Shown: positions 36,275-44,872, counted from the stretch's first letter. The stretch: 64,000 bases of DNA from Acidobacteriota bacterium (GCA_028875725.1 JAPPCR010000006.1:336134-400133); one strand, 5' to 3'. Notes: generated from the letters alone by a model not told the origin. Numbers and translations: made by a program.

Positions 36275-37389
36275 GGAGTTCGGGCGTAATCGTCGTGAGC
36301 GTCGTCCTGGTCGCCGGCTGCCGGCTGGCCGCGGACTCGCCTCCGGGTTCGGCGCCGGGCAGCGAGGCGGGTGAGCGCTCGATCACTGCCGTTTCCTACG
36401 GAGGCTCCTACGCCCGCGCAGTCGTGAGGGGGTACCACGAGTCCTTCACGGAAGCGACCGGCGTTCAGGTCGACCTCGCCGACTTCCAGGGTGGACTGGC
36501 CCAGGTCCGGGCGCAGGTGGAAGCGGGCGCGGTCCACTGGGACGTCGTCGATCTCTCCGTGGCCGAGACGGTCAGCGGTTGCGACGAAGGCGTCCTGGAG
36601 TTGATCGATCCCTCGATCCTGCCGGCGGGCCCTGGCGGCGAGCTGCCGGAGGATGACTTTCTTCCCGAGATGAACACGGAGTGCGGCGTGGGCAACCTGC
36701 TGTTCTCCTCGATCTTCGCGTACAACCGGGAGGTCCTGACGGGACCGCCGCCGACCCGGCTCGCCGACTTCTTCGACCTGGAACGGTTTCCCGGGCGGCG
36801 TGGCGTGAGGCGGTCGCCGGAGGCAATTCTGGAGATGGCGTTGATGGCGGACGGGGTCCCCAAGGACCGTCTGTACGACGTGCTGAGTACGCCCGAGGGT
36901 CTCGAGCGCGTGTTCCGGAAGCTGGACACGATCAAGGACGAGGTCGTGTCGTGGGACACGTCCGCCCAGGCGCCGCAGTTGCTCGCGGACGGCGAGGTGC
37001 TGATGACGATGGCCGCGAACGGGCGCATCTTCAATGCCCAGGTACTCGAGGGGCAGCCCTTCGTCATCGTGTGGGACGGCCAGGTCCTGAACCGGGGTCA
37101 GCTCGCGATCGTCGCGGGTACGCCGCGGCTCGACGACGCGATCCGATTCGTCCAGCATGCAGCCCGCTCCGAGTCGATGGCGGGAGTCGGCCGCTACATC
37201 GCCTACAGTCCGGCGCGCTACTCGGCGGAAGCCCTGATCGACCGGCACTTCGAAACGGGCACGGAGATGTGGCCGCACATGCCGACGAACCCGGCGAACA
37301 TGAAGAACTACCTGATGACCGACTGGCAATGGTGGGCGGACCACGGCGATGAGATGCTGGAGCGCTTCACCGCCTGGCTGGCGCGCTGA
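36271..37389 (+). CDS. Extracellular solute-binding lipoprotein, copy 2 (PotD-like)
   Basis: 372 residues, starting at the ATGA overlap with copy 1. Lipobox VVLVAGC. Roughly two-thirds identical to copy 1 by eye and collinear throughout, including ITAVSYGGSYARA, HWDVVDLSVAE, FFDLERFPGRRG and MPTNPANMKN. Differences concentrate in the signal region and in patches such as EVVSWDTSAQAPQ against EVVWWEAGAQPPQ. A tandem duplication in one operon suggests a second ligand specificity for the same permease. Confidence 0.9.
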   Translation: MRSSGVIVVSVVLVAGCRLAADSPPGSAPGSEAGERSITAVSYGGSYARAVVRGYHESFTEATGVQVDLADFQGGLAQVRAQVEAGAVHWDVVDLSVAETVSGCDEGVLELIDPSILPAGPGGELPEDDFLPEMNTECGVGNLLFSSIFAYNREVLTGPPPTRLADFFDLERFPGRRGVRRSPEAILEMALMADGVPKDRLYDVLSTPEGLERVFRKLDTIKDEVVSWDTSAQAPQLLADGEVLMTMAANGRIFNAQVLEGQPFVIVWDGQVLNRGQLAIVAGTPRLDDAIRFVQHAARSESMAGVGRYIAYSPARYSAEALIDRHFETGTEMWPHMPTNPANMKNYLMTDWQWWADHGDEMLERFTAWLAR

Positions 37390-37406
37390 GGCTGAGGGCT
37401 CGAGCC

Positions 37407-38684
37407 GTGACGTCCCAGGAATCTCCAAGCGTCAGCCAGCCGCCTGCGCGGCCGCTGTGGCGCCGGGCGCTCGGGCCTCGACTGCGGGCAGCCGGTCTCG
37501 CCCTGCCGCTCGTCGCGTTCGTCACCGTGACGTTCCTCGGCCCCATGCTCAGCCTGCTGACGAAGAGCTTCTACGATCCCGAGGTCGCCGACGCGCTGCC
37601 TGAGACAATGGCCGCGCTGCGCGACTGGGACGGCCAGGGCACTCCGTCGGATGAGGCGTTCGCAGCCGTCGCCCGCGAGTTCGTAGCGGCACGGCAGGAG
37701 CGCACCCTCGGGCGCACGGCGAACCGCGTGAACCGCGTCGTGAGCGGCATGCGCAGCACGATCATGGGTGGTTCGCGGGAGATGGTCGATGCGGCCGCGG
37801 CTGCGGAAGCGGCCGGGGTGGAGATGGACGGCGCGTTCTGGCGGGAGACGATGATCGGCATCGACTCGCGTTGGGGCGAACCCGAGCACTGGCGCGCGCT
37901 TCAGGCCGCCGGCCAGCGGCTGACGGCGCGCCACTACCTAAAGGCTCTCGACTTCGAGCGCGGTCCGGATGGCGGCTACCAGCGGGCGCCGGAGGTGTGG
38001 CGGATCTACGTGCCGCTGTTCTGGCGGACGTTCCTGGTCAGTCTGGGCGTCACCCTGCTGTGTCTGGTCATCGGCTATCCGGTGGCGCACATGATCGCCA
38101 ACTCGCCGCCGAAGCGCGCCAACGTCCTGCTGCTGCTCGTCCTGCTGCCGTTCTGGACCTCGCTCCTCGTACGGACCACCTCGTGGATCGTGCTGCTCCA
38201 GAACCAGGGCATCGTGAACGACTTCCTGGTCGCGATCGGGCTGATCGGCGACGACGGTCGGATCGCGATGATCTACAACATGACGGGCACGTTCGTCGCG
38301 ATGACGCACGTACTGCTGCCGTTCCTCGTGCTGCCCCTCTACTCGGTGATGCGGGCCATCCCGCCGGCCTATATGAACGCCGCGGTGTCGCTGGGGGCGA
38401 CGCCGTTCCAGGCGCTGCGCCGCGTCTACTGGCCGCAGACGCTGCCGGGTGTCGGCGCCGGCTGCCTGCTCACCTTCATTCTGGCGATCGGCTACTACAT
38501 CACTCCGGCTCTGGTCGGCGGCCAGAGCGGACAGCTGATCTCGAACATGATCGCCTACCACGTCCAGACCTCGCTCAACTGGGGTCTGGCGGCGGCGCTT
38601 GCGGCCCTGCTGCTGGGCGGCGTGACGCTGCTCTACGTGGTCTACGACCGCCTGGTCGGCATCGACCGGATCGGGCTCGGATGA
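37407..38684 (+). CDS. ABC importer permease 1, PotB-like with a large periplasmic insertion
   Basis: 425 residues, longer than PotB (about 285). TM1 (about 30-52) is followed by about 150 residues of soluble, mostly helical sequence containing LRDWDGQGTPSDEAF. The MetI domain with five helices then follows. The coupling loop is AAVSLGATPFQALRRVYWPQTLPG. This insertion is known in a subgroup of opine/polyamine permeases. Its stop overlaps the start of permease 2 (ATGA). Confidence 0.9.
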   Translation: MTSQESPSVSQPPARPLWRRALGPRLRAAGLALPLVAFVTVTFLGPMLSLLTKSFYDPEVADALPETMAALRDWDGQGTPSDEAFAAVAREFVAARQERTLGRTANRVNRVVSGMRSTIMGGSREMVDAAAAAEAAGVEMDGAFWRETMIGIDSRWGEPEHWRALQAAGQRLTARHYLKALDFERGPDGGYQRAPEVWRIYVPLFWRTFLVSLGVTLLCLVIGYPVAHMIANSPPKRANVLLLLVLLPFWTSLLVRTTSWIVLLQNQGIVNDFLVAIGLIGDDGRIAMIYNMTGTFVAMTHVLLPFLVLPLYSVMRAIPPAYMNAAVSLGATPFQALRRVYWPQTLPGVGAGCLLTFILAIGYYITPALVGGQSGQLISNMIAYHVQTSLNWGLAAALAALLLGGVTLLYVVYDRLVGIDRIGLG

Positions 38685-39529
38685 TGGCGGCCACGGCAGT
38701 CAGCCCCGGCTACCGGGTCGCCCGCTGGGGCTACCTCGCGTTCTGCGTCGCCGCTTTCGTCTTCCTGATCGCGCCGATCCTCGTCCTGGTGCCGCTCAGC
38801 TTCAACGCCGAGCCCTACTTCACGTTCACGGAGGGCATGCTGCGGTTCGACCCGGAGGCCTACTCGCTCCGCTGGTATCGCAGCATGTTCGACGGCGACG
38901 AGTGGACGCGCCCGCTCGCCAACAGCCTGATCATCGGCATCTCGGCGACCGTCGTCGCCACCGTGCTCGGGGCGGCCGCGGCGCTGGGCCTCGCCCATCC
39001 GGCGATGCCGGGCCGCAAGATCGTCACGGCGCTCCTCATCTCACCGATGATCACGCCGGTGATCATCGCCGGCGTCGGCATGTTCTTCTTCTACTCGAAC
39101 CTCGGCCTGGCGCAGACCCACATCGGGATCATCCTCGCGCACGCCGTGTTCGGCGCGCCCTTCGTCGTGATCACGGTCAGCGCGACCCTGGCCGGCTTCG
39201 ACTGGACAGTCATGCGCGCGGCCGCCAACCTGGGCGCGAACCCCCTCGTCGCCTTCCGCCGGGTGCAGTTGCCGCTCATCCTGCCGGGCGTCATCTCGGG
39301 CTCCCTGTTCGCCTTCGCGGCGTCCTTCGACGAACTCGTCATCGTCCTGTTCATGGGCGGCCTGGAGCAGCGCACCCTTCCGCGCCAGATGTGGTCCGGC
39401 ATCCGCGAGGAGATCAGTCCGACGATCCTGGCCGTCGCCACGTTCCTGATCGTCTTCGCGCTGCTGGCGTTGAGCACGGTGGAGTGGTTGCGGCGAAGGG
39501 GAGCGCCTGGGGGGCAGAGGGCCGGTTGA
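38681..39529 (+). CDS. ABC importer permease 2, PotC-like
   Basis: 282 residues, the usual length. Six hydrophobic segments and the MetI coupling loop RAAANLGANPLVAFRRVQLPLILPG near residue 185-209. It starts at the ATGA overlap with permease 1. It pairs with permease 1 to form the channel of the importer. Confidence 0.92.
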   Translation: MMAATAVSPGYRVARWGYLAFCVAAFVFLIAPILVLVPLSFNAEPYFTFTEGMLRFDPEAYSLRWYRSMFDGDEWTRPLANSLIIGISATVVATVLGAAAALGLAHPAMPGRKIVTALLISPMITPVIIAGVGMFFFYSNLGLAQTHIGIILAHAVFGAPFVVITVSATLAGFDWTVMRAAANLGANPLVAFRRVQLPLILPGVISGSLFAFAASFDELVIVLFMGGLEQRTLPRQMWSGIREEISPTILAVATFLIVFALLALSTVEWLRRRGAPGGQRAG

Positions 39530-39530
39530 A

Positions 39531-39836
39531 GTGAAGATCTGGCGATCCCTGGTTACTCGAAAGAGAATCGACGACCAGGGGCGCGGGCATGGGCCCGTCA
39601 GCGGCCGGATTCAACTGGACCGCCCGTTGGGGGCGGTGCTCAGGCGGCGCCTGGCGGACCGCTCAGCGGCACGCCCCTTGGCATTCGCTCGGGTCGTCGT
39701 GTGGGCTGCCGGCGTCTTCACGCTCTTCTCCGTCTGCTACTTCATGGTCCTGGTAGCCGGGGAGGCGGCTAACGGCTCGGTCGCAACGAGGTCGGTGCCT
39801 GAGGTGCATTTCCCGCCGCTAACCAGCGACGACTGA
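39531..39836 (+). CDS. Small hypothetical single-TM protein
   Basis: 101 residues from a GTG two bases after permease 2. An Arg-rich first half (RPLGAVLRRRLADRSAARPL) leads to one hydrophobic segment (VVVWAAGVFTLFSVCYFMVLVAG) and a short acidic tail. No family recognised and no strong ribosome binding site. It may be real because it fills the gap in the operon, but it could be chance. Confidence 0.35.
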   Translation: MKIWRSLVTRKRIDDQGRGHGPVSGRIQLDRPLGAVLRRRLADRSAARPLAFARVVVWAAGVFTLFSVCYFMVLVAGEAANGSVATRSVPEVHFPPLTSDD

Positions 39837-39837
39837 T

Positions 39838-39857
39838 CGTCGTCGTCGACGACGACG
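39838..39857. terminator. 20-base perfect palindrome after the importer operon
   Basis: CGTCGTCGTCGACGACGACG is identical to its reverse complement and lies two bases after the small TM gene and 44 before the next start. It can form a hairpin with a few-base loop (terminator) or be an operator for the downstream gene. No T-tract follows. Confidence 0.4.
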
Positions 39858-39900
39858 CAGAGGTTGTCCGGCTCGCCTGCTCCCGTCGGTAGAGTCCAGG

Positions 39901-40905
39901 GTGGTGAGCGCCGACGACCATGGCATCACGCTGGAGGCAGTCGAAGAGACGCTTGCGCTGATCGCTCCTCACATCGTTGAAACGCCGGTCGTCGAGTGGT
40001 CGGGCCCCGAGATGCGGGCGATCCTGCCGGGGGGCAGCCGTGTCCACGCCAAGCTGGAGCTCTTTCAGCGCTCCGGTACGTTCAAGGCGCGAGGAGCGCT
40101 GTCGAACGTTCTGCGATTGAGCGCCGAACGGAAGCGGGCCGGCGTAACGGCCATGAGCGCGGGCAATCACGCGGTCGCCGTGGCGTATGCGGCGAAGGCG
40201 GCTGGGACCAGCGCGAAGGTCGTCATGCAGCGATCGGCCAATCCGGCGCGCGTCGACCTGGCCAGGGCGCTTGGCGCCGAGGTCCTGATGGCGGAGGATG
40301 GCCCGAGCGGATTCGAGATGGTGGCCGCGATCGCTGCCGCGGAGGGCCGGGCGACGATCCATCCATTCGACGGCGTGGCGACGGCCCTCGGCGCGGCGAC
40401 GCTCGGTCTTGAGATGCATCGGCAACTGGGGGACCTCGACGTGCTCATCGTCGCCATCGGCGGCGGCGGTCTGGCCGGGGGCGTGTCGGCGATCACGAAG
40501 CGATTGAACCCCGAGTGCCTCGTGGTCGGCGTGGAACCCGTGGGCGCCGACGCCATGCACAGGAGCTTCCGGTCCGGCAGACCGGAGCGCCTCGAAGCCG
40601 TGGACACCATCGCGGACAGTCTGGCGCCGCCCATGACCGAACGGCTGCCCTTCACGCTCTGCAGAAGCAACGTGGATCGCCTCGCCCTGGTCACCGACCG
40701 CGAGTTGGCTCAGGCCATGGGGCTCATCTTCCGGGAACTGAAGCTCGCCGTGGAGCCGGCCTGCGCCGCCACCACCGCTTCCCTGCCGGGTCTCGCCGGG
40801 GAGCTTTCGGGCGCGCGTGTGGGGTTGATCTTCTGCGGGTCGAACATCGACCGGGATACGTACGATCGATACTGCGAGCTCGGCGGGGGTCGACTTCGTT
40901 CCTGA
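39901..40905 (+). CDS. Threonine/serine dehydratase-like PLP enzyme
   Basis: 334 residues, fold type II. The PLP Lys lies in SGTFKARGAL near residue 56. The carboxylate loop is SAGNHAVAVAYA near 81, and the phosphate loop is GGGGLAGGVS near 183. No ACT regulatory domain, so it resembles the short catabolic form (320-330 residues). GTG start at 39901. It could act on threonine, serine or a hydroxy-aspartate analogue. Confidence 0.88.
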   Translation: MVSADDHGITLEAVEETLALIAPHIVETPVVEWSGPEMRAILPGGSRVHAKLELFQRSGTFKARGALSNVLRLSAERKRAGVTAMSAGNHAVAVAYAAKAAGTSAKVVMQRSANPARVDLARALGAEVLMAEDGPSGFEMVAAIAAAEGRATIHPFDGVATALGAATLGLEMHRQLGDLDVLIVAIGGGGLAGGVSAITKRLNPECLVVGVEPVGADAMHRSFRSGRPERLEAVDTIADSLAPPMTERLPFTLCRSNVDRLALVTDRELAQAMGLIFRELKLAVEPACAATTASLPGLAGELSGARVGLIFCGSNIDRDTYDRYCELGGGRLRS

Positions 40906-40927
40906 TCAGCGCTCGCGCGTCACGGCG

Positions 40928-42091
40928 TCAGGTCGAGCGATACCGCCACAGCCCCGTGGCGGCCATGCTGTAGACGAACAGGACCACCGAAGCCGCCATG
41001 CCGGGGACCAGACCGGCCAAGGCGCCGTACACCTCGACGATCCAGCCGAGGATGACGGCGCCGATCAGTGGGGCGCCCAGCAGACCGATGCCGAAGACGG
41101 CCATGACGCGGCCGCGGGAAAGCGGTTCGGCGGCCTCCTGGACGATGGCGCGGGCCAGGGTGGTCGTGACGCCCATGTTGAGGCCCCAGGCGATGACCGC
41201 GGTGACGACCAGCCACCAGGCCGGTTCGACCCAGATGAGAAACAGGACGACGACCCGAGAGAGCTGGAACAGGACGAACCAGCGGCCAGGCTTCCGGAAC
41301 GGCATGAACCGGAGCATGATCAGGTTCGAGACGACCGCGCCGGCGAAGAAGACGATCATGAGCAACGAGAGCAATTCCGCGTCGCCGTCGTAGACATCCC
41401 GGACGATGAAGGGAAAGACGGTCAGGAAGCCACCGGCGTTGAAGATGCTGGAGACGAAGTTGACCGTCATCGCGTCGAAGACCGGACGCTGGAGGTAGGA
41501 GGCGCGGAAGCCCTCGCGGATCTGGCGCCGGGCGGGCGCGGTGGGCCCGTCGTTGGCGGACTCGTGCGAGCCGATTCGCCGGATCCACAGCGCCGCTACG
41601 ACCAGGCACAGGCACTGAACCAGCAAGACCTGCCGCAGACCGATGCGGTCGAGTTGACCGGCGGCGCCGATCCCGATCATCGTGGTGAACATCGTGATGG
41701 CCGTGGACGCGGTCACCGCCCGCTGCAGATCCCGGCCCGCGATGCGGCTCAGCACGGACTGCTGGGCCGGTCCGGAGAACGACAGCGCGGCGCTGATTCC
41801 GAGGCCCCACGCGGTTACGGTCCAGACGCTGAGCTCTCCGAGTTCGAGTACAAGAATCAGCGCGAGGGGTACGAGGGCCGCTGCACCGAACACCCGTGTC
41901 AGCGTTGTCCGGGCGTCCGTGCGGTCGGCGCTGGCGCCGCCCCAGAGCATGATGATCACGCCGGGAAGGCCGACGGCCGCCTGCAGCGGGCCGACCTGGC
42001 TGGCCGGCAGGGAAAGCGCGCTGATCAGCAGCCAGGGCAGCAGGAGCTGGTACATGCCCAGGCCGGAACTCGAGCAGGCGAGTGTCCCCAT
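40928..42091 (-). CDS. MFS transporter
   Basis: At least 387 residues with about 11-12 hydrophobic segments. An MFS-like GGASADRTDARTTL loop follows TM2. The first ATG is at 42091, but the conserved N-terminus appears to begin earlier: the in-frame upstream codons read RLWNRPGLQAY, typical of MFS proteins. A non-standard start near 42130-42150 is therefore possible. It is divergent from the PIMT gene. Enterobactin-exporter-like or drug-export function is possible. Substrate unknown. Confidence 0.8.
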   Translation of the reverse strand: MGTLACSSSGLGMYQLLLPWLLISALSLPASQVGPLQAAVGLPGVIIMLWGGASADRTDARTTLTRVFGAAALVPLALILVLELGELSVWTVTAWGLGISAALSFSGPAQQSVLSRIAGRDLQRAVTASTAITMFTTMIGIGAAGQLDRIGLRQVLLVQCLCLVVAALWIRRIGSHESANDGPTAPARRQIREGFRASYLQRPVFDAMTVNFVSSIFNAGGFLTVFPFIVRDVYDGDAELLSLLMIVFFAGAVVSNLIMLRFMPFRKPGRWFVLFQLSRVVVLFLIWVEPAWWLVVTAVIAWGLNMGVTTTLARAIVQEAAEPLSRGRVMAVFGIGLLGAPLIGAVILGWIVEVYGALAGLVPGMAASVVLFVYSMAATGLWRYRST

Positions 42092-42149
42092 GTACGCTTG
42101 CAGGCCCGGTCGGTTCCAGAGACGGTTGGGCGGAGTTGGGGGGGAAGCG

Positions 42150-42947
42150 ATGACGACTACCTCGGTTGGCGGTCGGACGGGATGGCGAAGGCTACACGCG
42201 GCCCTTTGGCGGCGCGCGGCGCGGGGCCTGTGGGTCGGTGTCGCCGCGACGGCCGCGGTGGGCGCCACGAGTTGTACGGTTTCTGCCCAGGAGCGGGTCG
42301 ACTTCGCGGCGCTCCGCCGGCAGATGGTGCGCGACACGATCTCCGAACCCCGCGACGGCCGGCCGCCGGTGCTCGACGTGAGCGTGATCGACGCGATGGG
42401 GAAGGTCGAACGCCACCTGTTCGTGCCGGAGGAGATCCGCGAGTGGGCCTACCGCGACTCGCCGCTCGGGATCGGTTGGCAACAGACGATTTCCCAGCCC
42501 TACATCGTGGCGCTGATGACGGAGCTCGCCGAACCGGACCCGGAAGACAGGGTGCTCGAGATCGGCACCGGCTCGGGCTACCAGGCCGCGGTGCTGGCCG
42601 AGATCGTCGATCACGTCTACACGATCGAGATCGTGGAGCCACTCGGGCTACGGGCGGCGGCGGCGCTGGACGCGGCCGGGTACGAGAACGTGACGACCCG
42701 GATCGGCGACGGCTACCTGGGGTGGCCCGAGGAGGCGCCGTTCGACGCGATCGTCGTCACGGCGGCGCCGGACCACGTCCCGCAGCCCCTGGTCGATCAG
42801 TTGGCGACAGGCGGCCGGCTGGTGCTACCCGTGGGGCCCGATGGCGGCCGCCAGGAACTCCAGGTGCTGGAGAAGCAGGCGGACGGATCGGTGGAGCGGA
42901 CCCGCGTGATCCCGGTGCGCTTCGTGCCGCTGACGCGAAGTCGCTAG
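42150..42947 (+). CDS. pcm: Exported protein-L-isoaspartate O-methyltransferase
   Basis: 265 residues, about 50 more than cytoplasmic PIMT, because of an Arg-rich N-terminus and a hydrophobic segment (GLWVGVAATAAVGATS) that looks like a signal sequence. The catalytic part is canonical: RHLFVPEEIREWAY-like motif, TISQPYIVALMTE, and SAM motif I VLEIGTGSGYQAAVLAE near residue 138. It repairs isoaspartyl residues. GGGGGGGAAGCG precedes the ATG at 42150. An exported form would act on periplasmic proteins. Confidence 0.9.
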   Translation: MTTTSVGGRTGWRRLHAALWRRAARGLWVGVAATAAVGATSCTVSAQERVDFAALRRQMVRDTISEPRDGRPPVLDVSVIDAMGKVERHLFVPEEIREWAYRDSPLGIGWQQTISQPYIVALMTELAEPDPEDRVLEIGTGSGYQAAVLAEIVDHVYTIEIVEPLGLRAAAALDAAGYENVTTRIGDGYLGWPEEAPFDAIVVTAAPDHVPQPLVDQLATGGRLVLPVGPDGGRQELQVLEKQADGSVERTRVIPVRFVPLTRSR

Positions 42948-42965
42948 CGGCTGCGACCGCGGCAA

Positions 42966-43628
42966 CTACAGGGGCACTTCCTCGCCCTCGCCCTCGACGA
43001 CGAGCCCCAGGGTCACGTCGCCGAGGGGAACAGCCAGCGTGGGCTGATCGAGGTCGTTCCAGAACATGGTGGCGCTCTCCGCGCCGTCGTAGTTCTGAAA
43101 CAGGGCCATCGTCATCGGATGGGTGGCGCCCTCGATGATCGTGATGCTGGCTTCGACCAGGGGCTCCTGCTCCGGGAAGCCGTAGGGATCGAAACTGTCG
43201 AGAGCGACCGGGATAAGAATGACGAAGTCGCGGAACCAGGTCTGCCCGGTGTGGTCGCCGTCCGCCGGCTGCACGGCGTAGCGGAGGGTGTAGGTGCCGG
43301 CCGGCACGATCTGCTTCTTGTAGGTGCTCCAGTCGTCCGTCGTCCGCATCACGCCGACGAGTCCGCCGGGAGGCAGGGTCGGGTACTCGACCCCGAGTTC
43401 GGCCGAGGGGTCCTGCATCGGCAGGGCGGGCGGGAACCAGAAGTCGACGGGTTGACCCTCGTCCCGGACCACCCGGTAGCCGGCCGGATCGAGCAGCGGG
43501 GCCAGCCAGTCCGGCAGATCCGGCGGTAGCGCCTCCGTGCGCTCGAGCGCGGGATCGGCGGCAAGCGGCGCGGCGAGCAGCAGCGCGGCGAGCAGGAGCC
43601 CGACGAGCGGGAGCCGGGCGCTCCTCAC
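42966..43628 (-). CDS. Secreted protein of unknown function
   Basis: 220 residues from a GTG, with a signal peptide (LPLVGLLLAALLLAAPLAA). The mature domain is beta-rich: GGLVGVMRTTDDWSTYKKQI, GTYTLRYAVQPADGDHTG and TMALFQNYDGAESATMFWN. This resembles exported beta-sandwich proteins that sit beside redox genes. I cannot name the family. It follows the dihaem peroxidase through a 19-codon ORF, so it is likely co-translated. Confidence 0.7.
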   Translation of the reverse strand: MRSARLPLVGLLLAALLLAAPLAADPALERTEALPPDLPDWLAPLLDPAGYRVVRDEGQPVDFWFPPALPMQDPSAELGVEYPTLPPGGLVGVMRTTDDWSTYKKQIVPAGTYTLRYAVQPADGDHTGQTWFRDFVILIPVALDSFDPYGFPEQEPLVEASITIIEGATHPMTMALFQNYDGAESATMFWNDLDQPTLAVPLGDVTLGLVVEGEGEEVPL

Positions 43629-43684
43629 TCGAAGTTGATCACGGGGAGAGACCGGAGCTTCGCCAGCACTTGAAAGTCCCTCAC
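43625..43684 (-). CDS. 19-residue ORF between the peroxidase and secreted-protein genes, with a copy of the peroxidase C-terminus
   Basis: GTG overlaps the peroxidase TGA (GTGA) and its own TGA overlaps the GTG of the next gene (GTGA). It encodes VRDFQVLAKLRSLPVINFE. The end PVINFE repeats the true peroxidase end YLINFE, and the 17-base block ATCAACTTCGAGTGAGG occurs identically at both stops, 56 bases apart. The same design as at pheS/pheT. It is probably a junction duplication that preserves coupling. Confidence 0.55.
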   Translation of the reverse strand: MRDFQVLAKLRSLPVINFE

Positions 43685-44814
43685 TCGAAGTTGATTAGGT
43701 AGTGCCGGAAGTTCTCGGGCCCGACCTCGTCCAGCATCTGCAGGAACAGCACGAGTGGCTCGATGTCGGCGTCCGTGATGTTGATCTCGCCGAACAGCGG
43801 GTCGACGCCTTCCTGTTCGCTGCCGGCGGCTTCGGCCAGCGCCATGTGGGCCCGGATCGCGTCTTCGAGCGTGGCGGCGCTGCCGTCGTTGAGGTACGGG
43901 TCCGTGCGGGAGAGGTTCCGCAGCGGCGGCGTCTTGAAGTCGCCCGCGCCGGTGCCGTGGAGCGCGTAGTCGGTGAAGGTCGGCGGCACGTGGCAGCGGA
44001 CGCAGTTGCCGACCGATTCCACGTCGAAGGCGCGGAAGAACGTCTTGAAGCCCTCGTAGGCCACGTCGGTGAACCCCTCCGGCCGCCGGATCAGGTTCCG
44101 TCCTTCCTGGTTGAAGATCCGGCTCTCGATGCTCGCCGCGTAGTTCAGCATGTCCTCGCCGTCGTTCGGCTGCTTGCGGAACCGGTTCTGCTCGGCGAAG
44201 GCGTCCCAGCGCGCGGTCATCGTGTAGCTCAGGGTGCGGGTGTAGTCGGCCAGCGCGCGGGCGCCGGCGGCCGCCACCTCGGGCCGCGGCAGGGACTCCA
44301 GGTCCAGGCCGTAGACCTCCTGGAACTGGTCGAGATAGGGCACGCCCGAGATCGCGTTGTGGCCCTCGTTCAGCAGCACGTAGGCCGCGTTGTCCATCCC
44401 TGCGTCACGGTCCTCGTCGTTCCAGCCGTACTGCTTGCCGACCAGCTTGTCGAGGATCATGTCCTCCATCGAGTCGTATGCGCCATCCCAGCCGAACACC
44501 TCGGCGCGGGAAGCGTCGGCCAGGGTCTGCGCGTTGCGCTCGGTCGTCTCGCGGTTCGCGGTCAGGCTGGTCGGCGTGTGGTCGGCGTAGTAGCGCTCGG
44601 GCTTGCCGGGCACCGACTCGCCGATGGCGTGGCACACGGAGCAGGCGATCGCGAAGCCCGTGCCCTGGTTGTTGAACAGGAGTTCGGCGAACAGGTCGTT
44701 GCCGAGCTGCTGCAAGGCCGGTGACGGTTCCTCCTGGGCGGCCGCCGCGGCGCCGAACAGGAGAGTGGTTGCCATGGCGAGCGCCGCCGGACGCATCACG
44801 TTTCTTCGCTTCAT
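43681..44814 (-). CDS. Dihaem cytochrome c peroxidase/MauG-family protein
   Basis: 377 residues with a signal peptide ending AAAAAQ (about residue 26). Two haem c motifs, CSVCH at residues 58-62 and CVRCH near 273, match the dihaem peroxidase family. TPPLRNLSRTDPYLNDGSAATLEDAI is a conserved second-domain segment. It is periplasmic and could reduce H2O2 or modify a protein substrate. GGAGGACG precedes the ATG at 44814. It ends YLINFE and is followed by the short duplicate ORF. Confidence 0.9.
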   Translation of the reverse strand: MKRRNVMRPAALAMATTLLFGAAAAAQEEPSPALQQLGNDLFAELLFNNQGTGFAIACSVCHAIGESVPGKPERYYADHTPTSLTANRETTERNAQTLADASRAEVFGWDGAYDSMEDMILDKLVGKQYGWNDEDRDAGMDNAAYVLLNEGHNAISGVPYLDQFQEVYGLDLESLPRPEVAAAGARALADYTRTLSYTMTARWDAFAEQNRFRKQPNDGEDMLNYAASIESRIFNQEGRNLIRRPEGFTDVAYEGFKTFFRAFDVESVGNCVRCHVPPTFTDYALHGTGAGDFKTPPLRNLSRTDPYLNDGSAATLEDAIRAHMALAEAAGSEQEGVDPLFGEINITDADIEPLVLFLQMLDEVGPENFRHYLINFE

Positions 44815-44872
44815 CGTCGTCCTCCGTTGGTGTCGAGAATAAACGATCCGATCAGTGGCACACTAAGCCGCC

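Noticed and set aside
42092..42150. Frameshift at the run of seven G before the PIMT start, truncating the MFS gene
   Set aside because: The upstream codons in the MFS frame stay open and the run acts as the ribosome binding site of the divergent gene. A non-ATG start is the simpler explanation.
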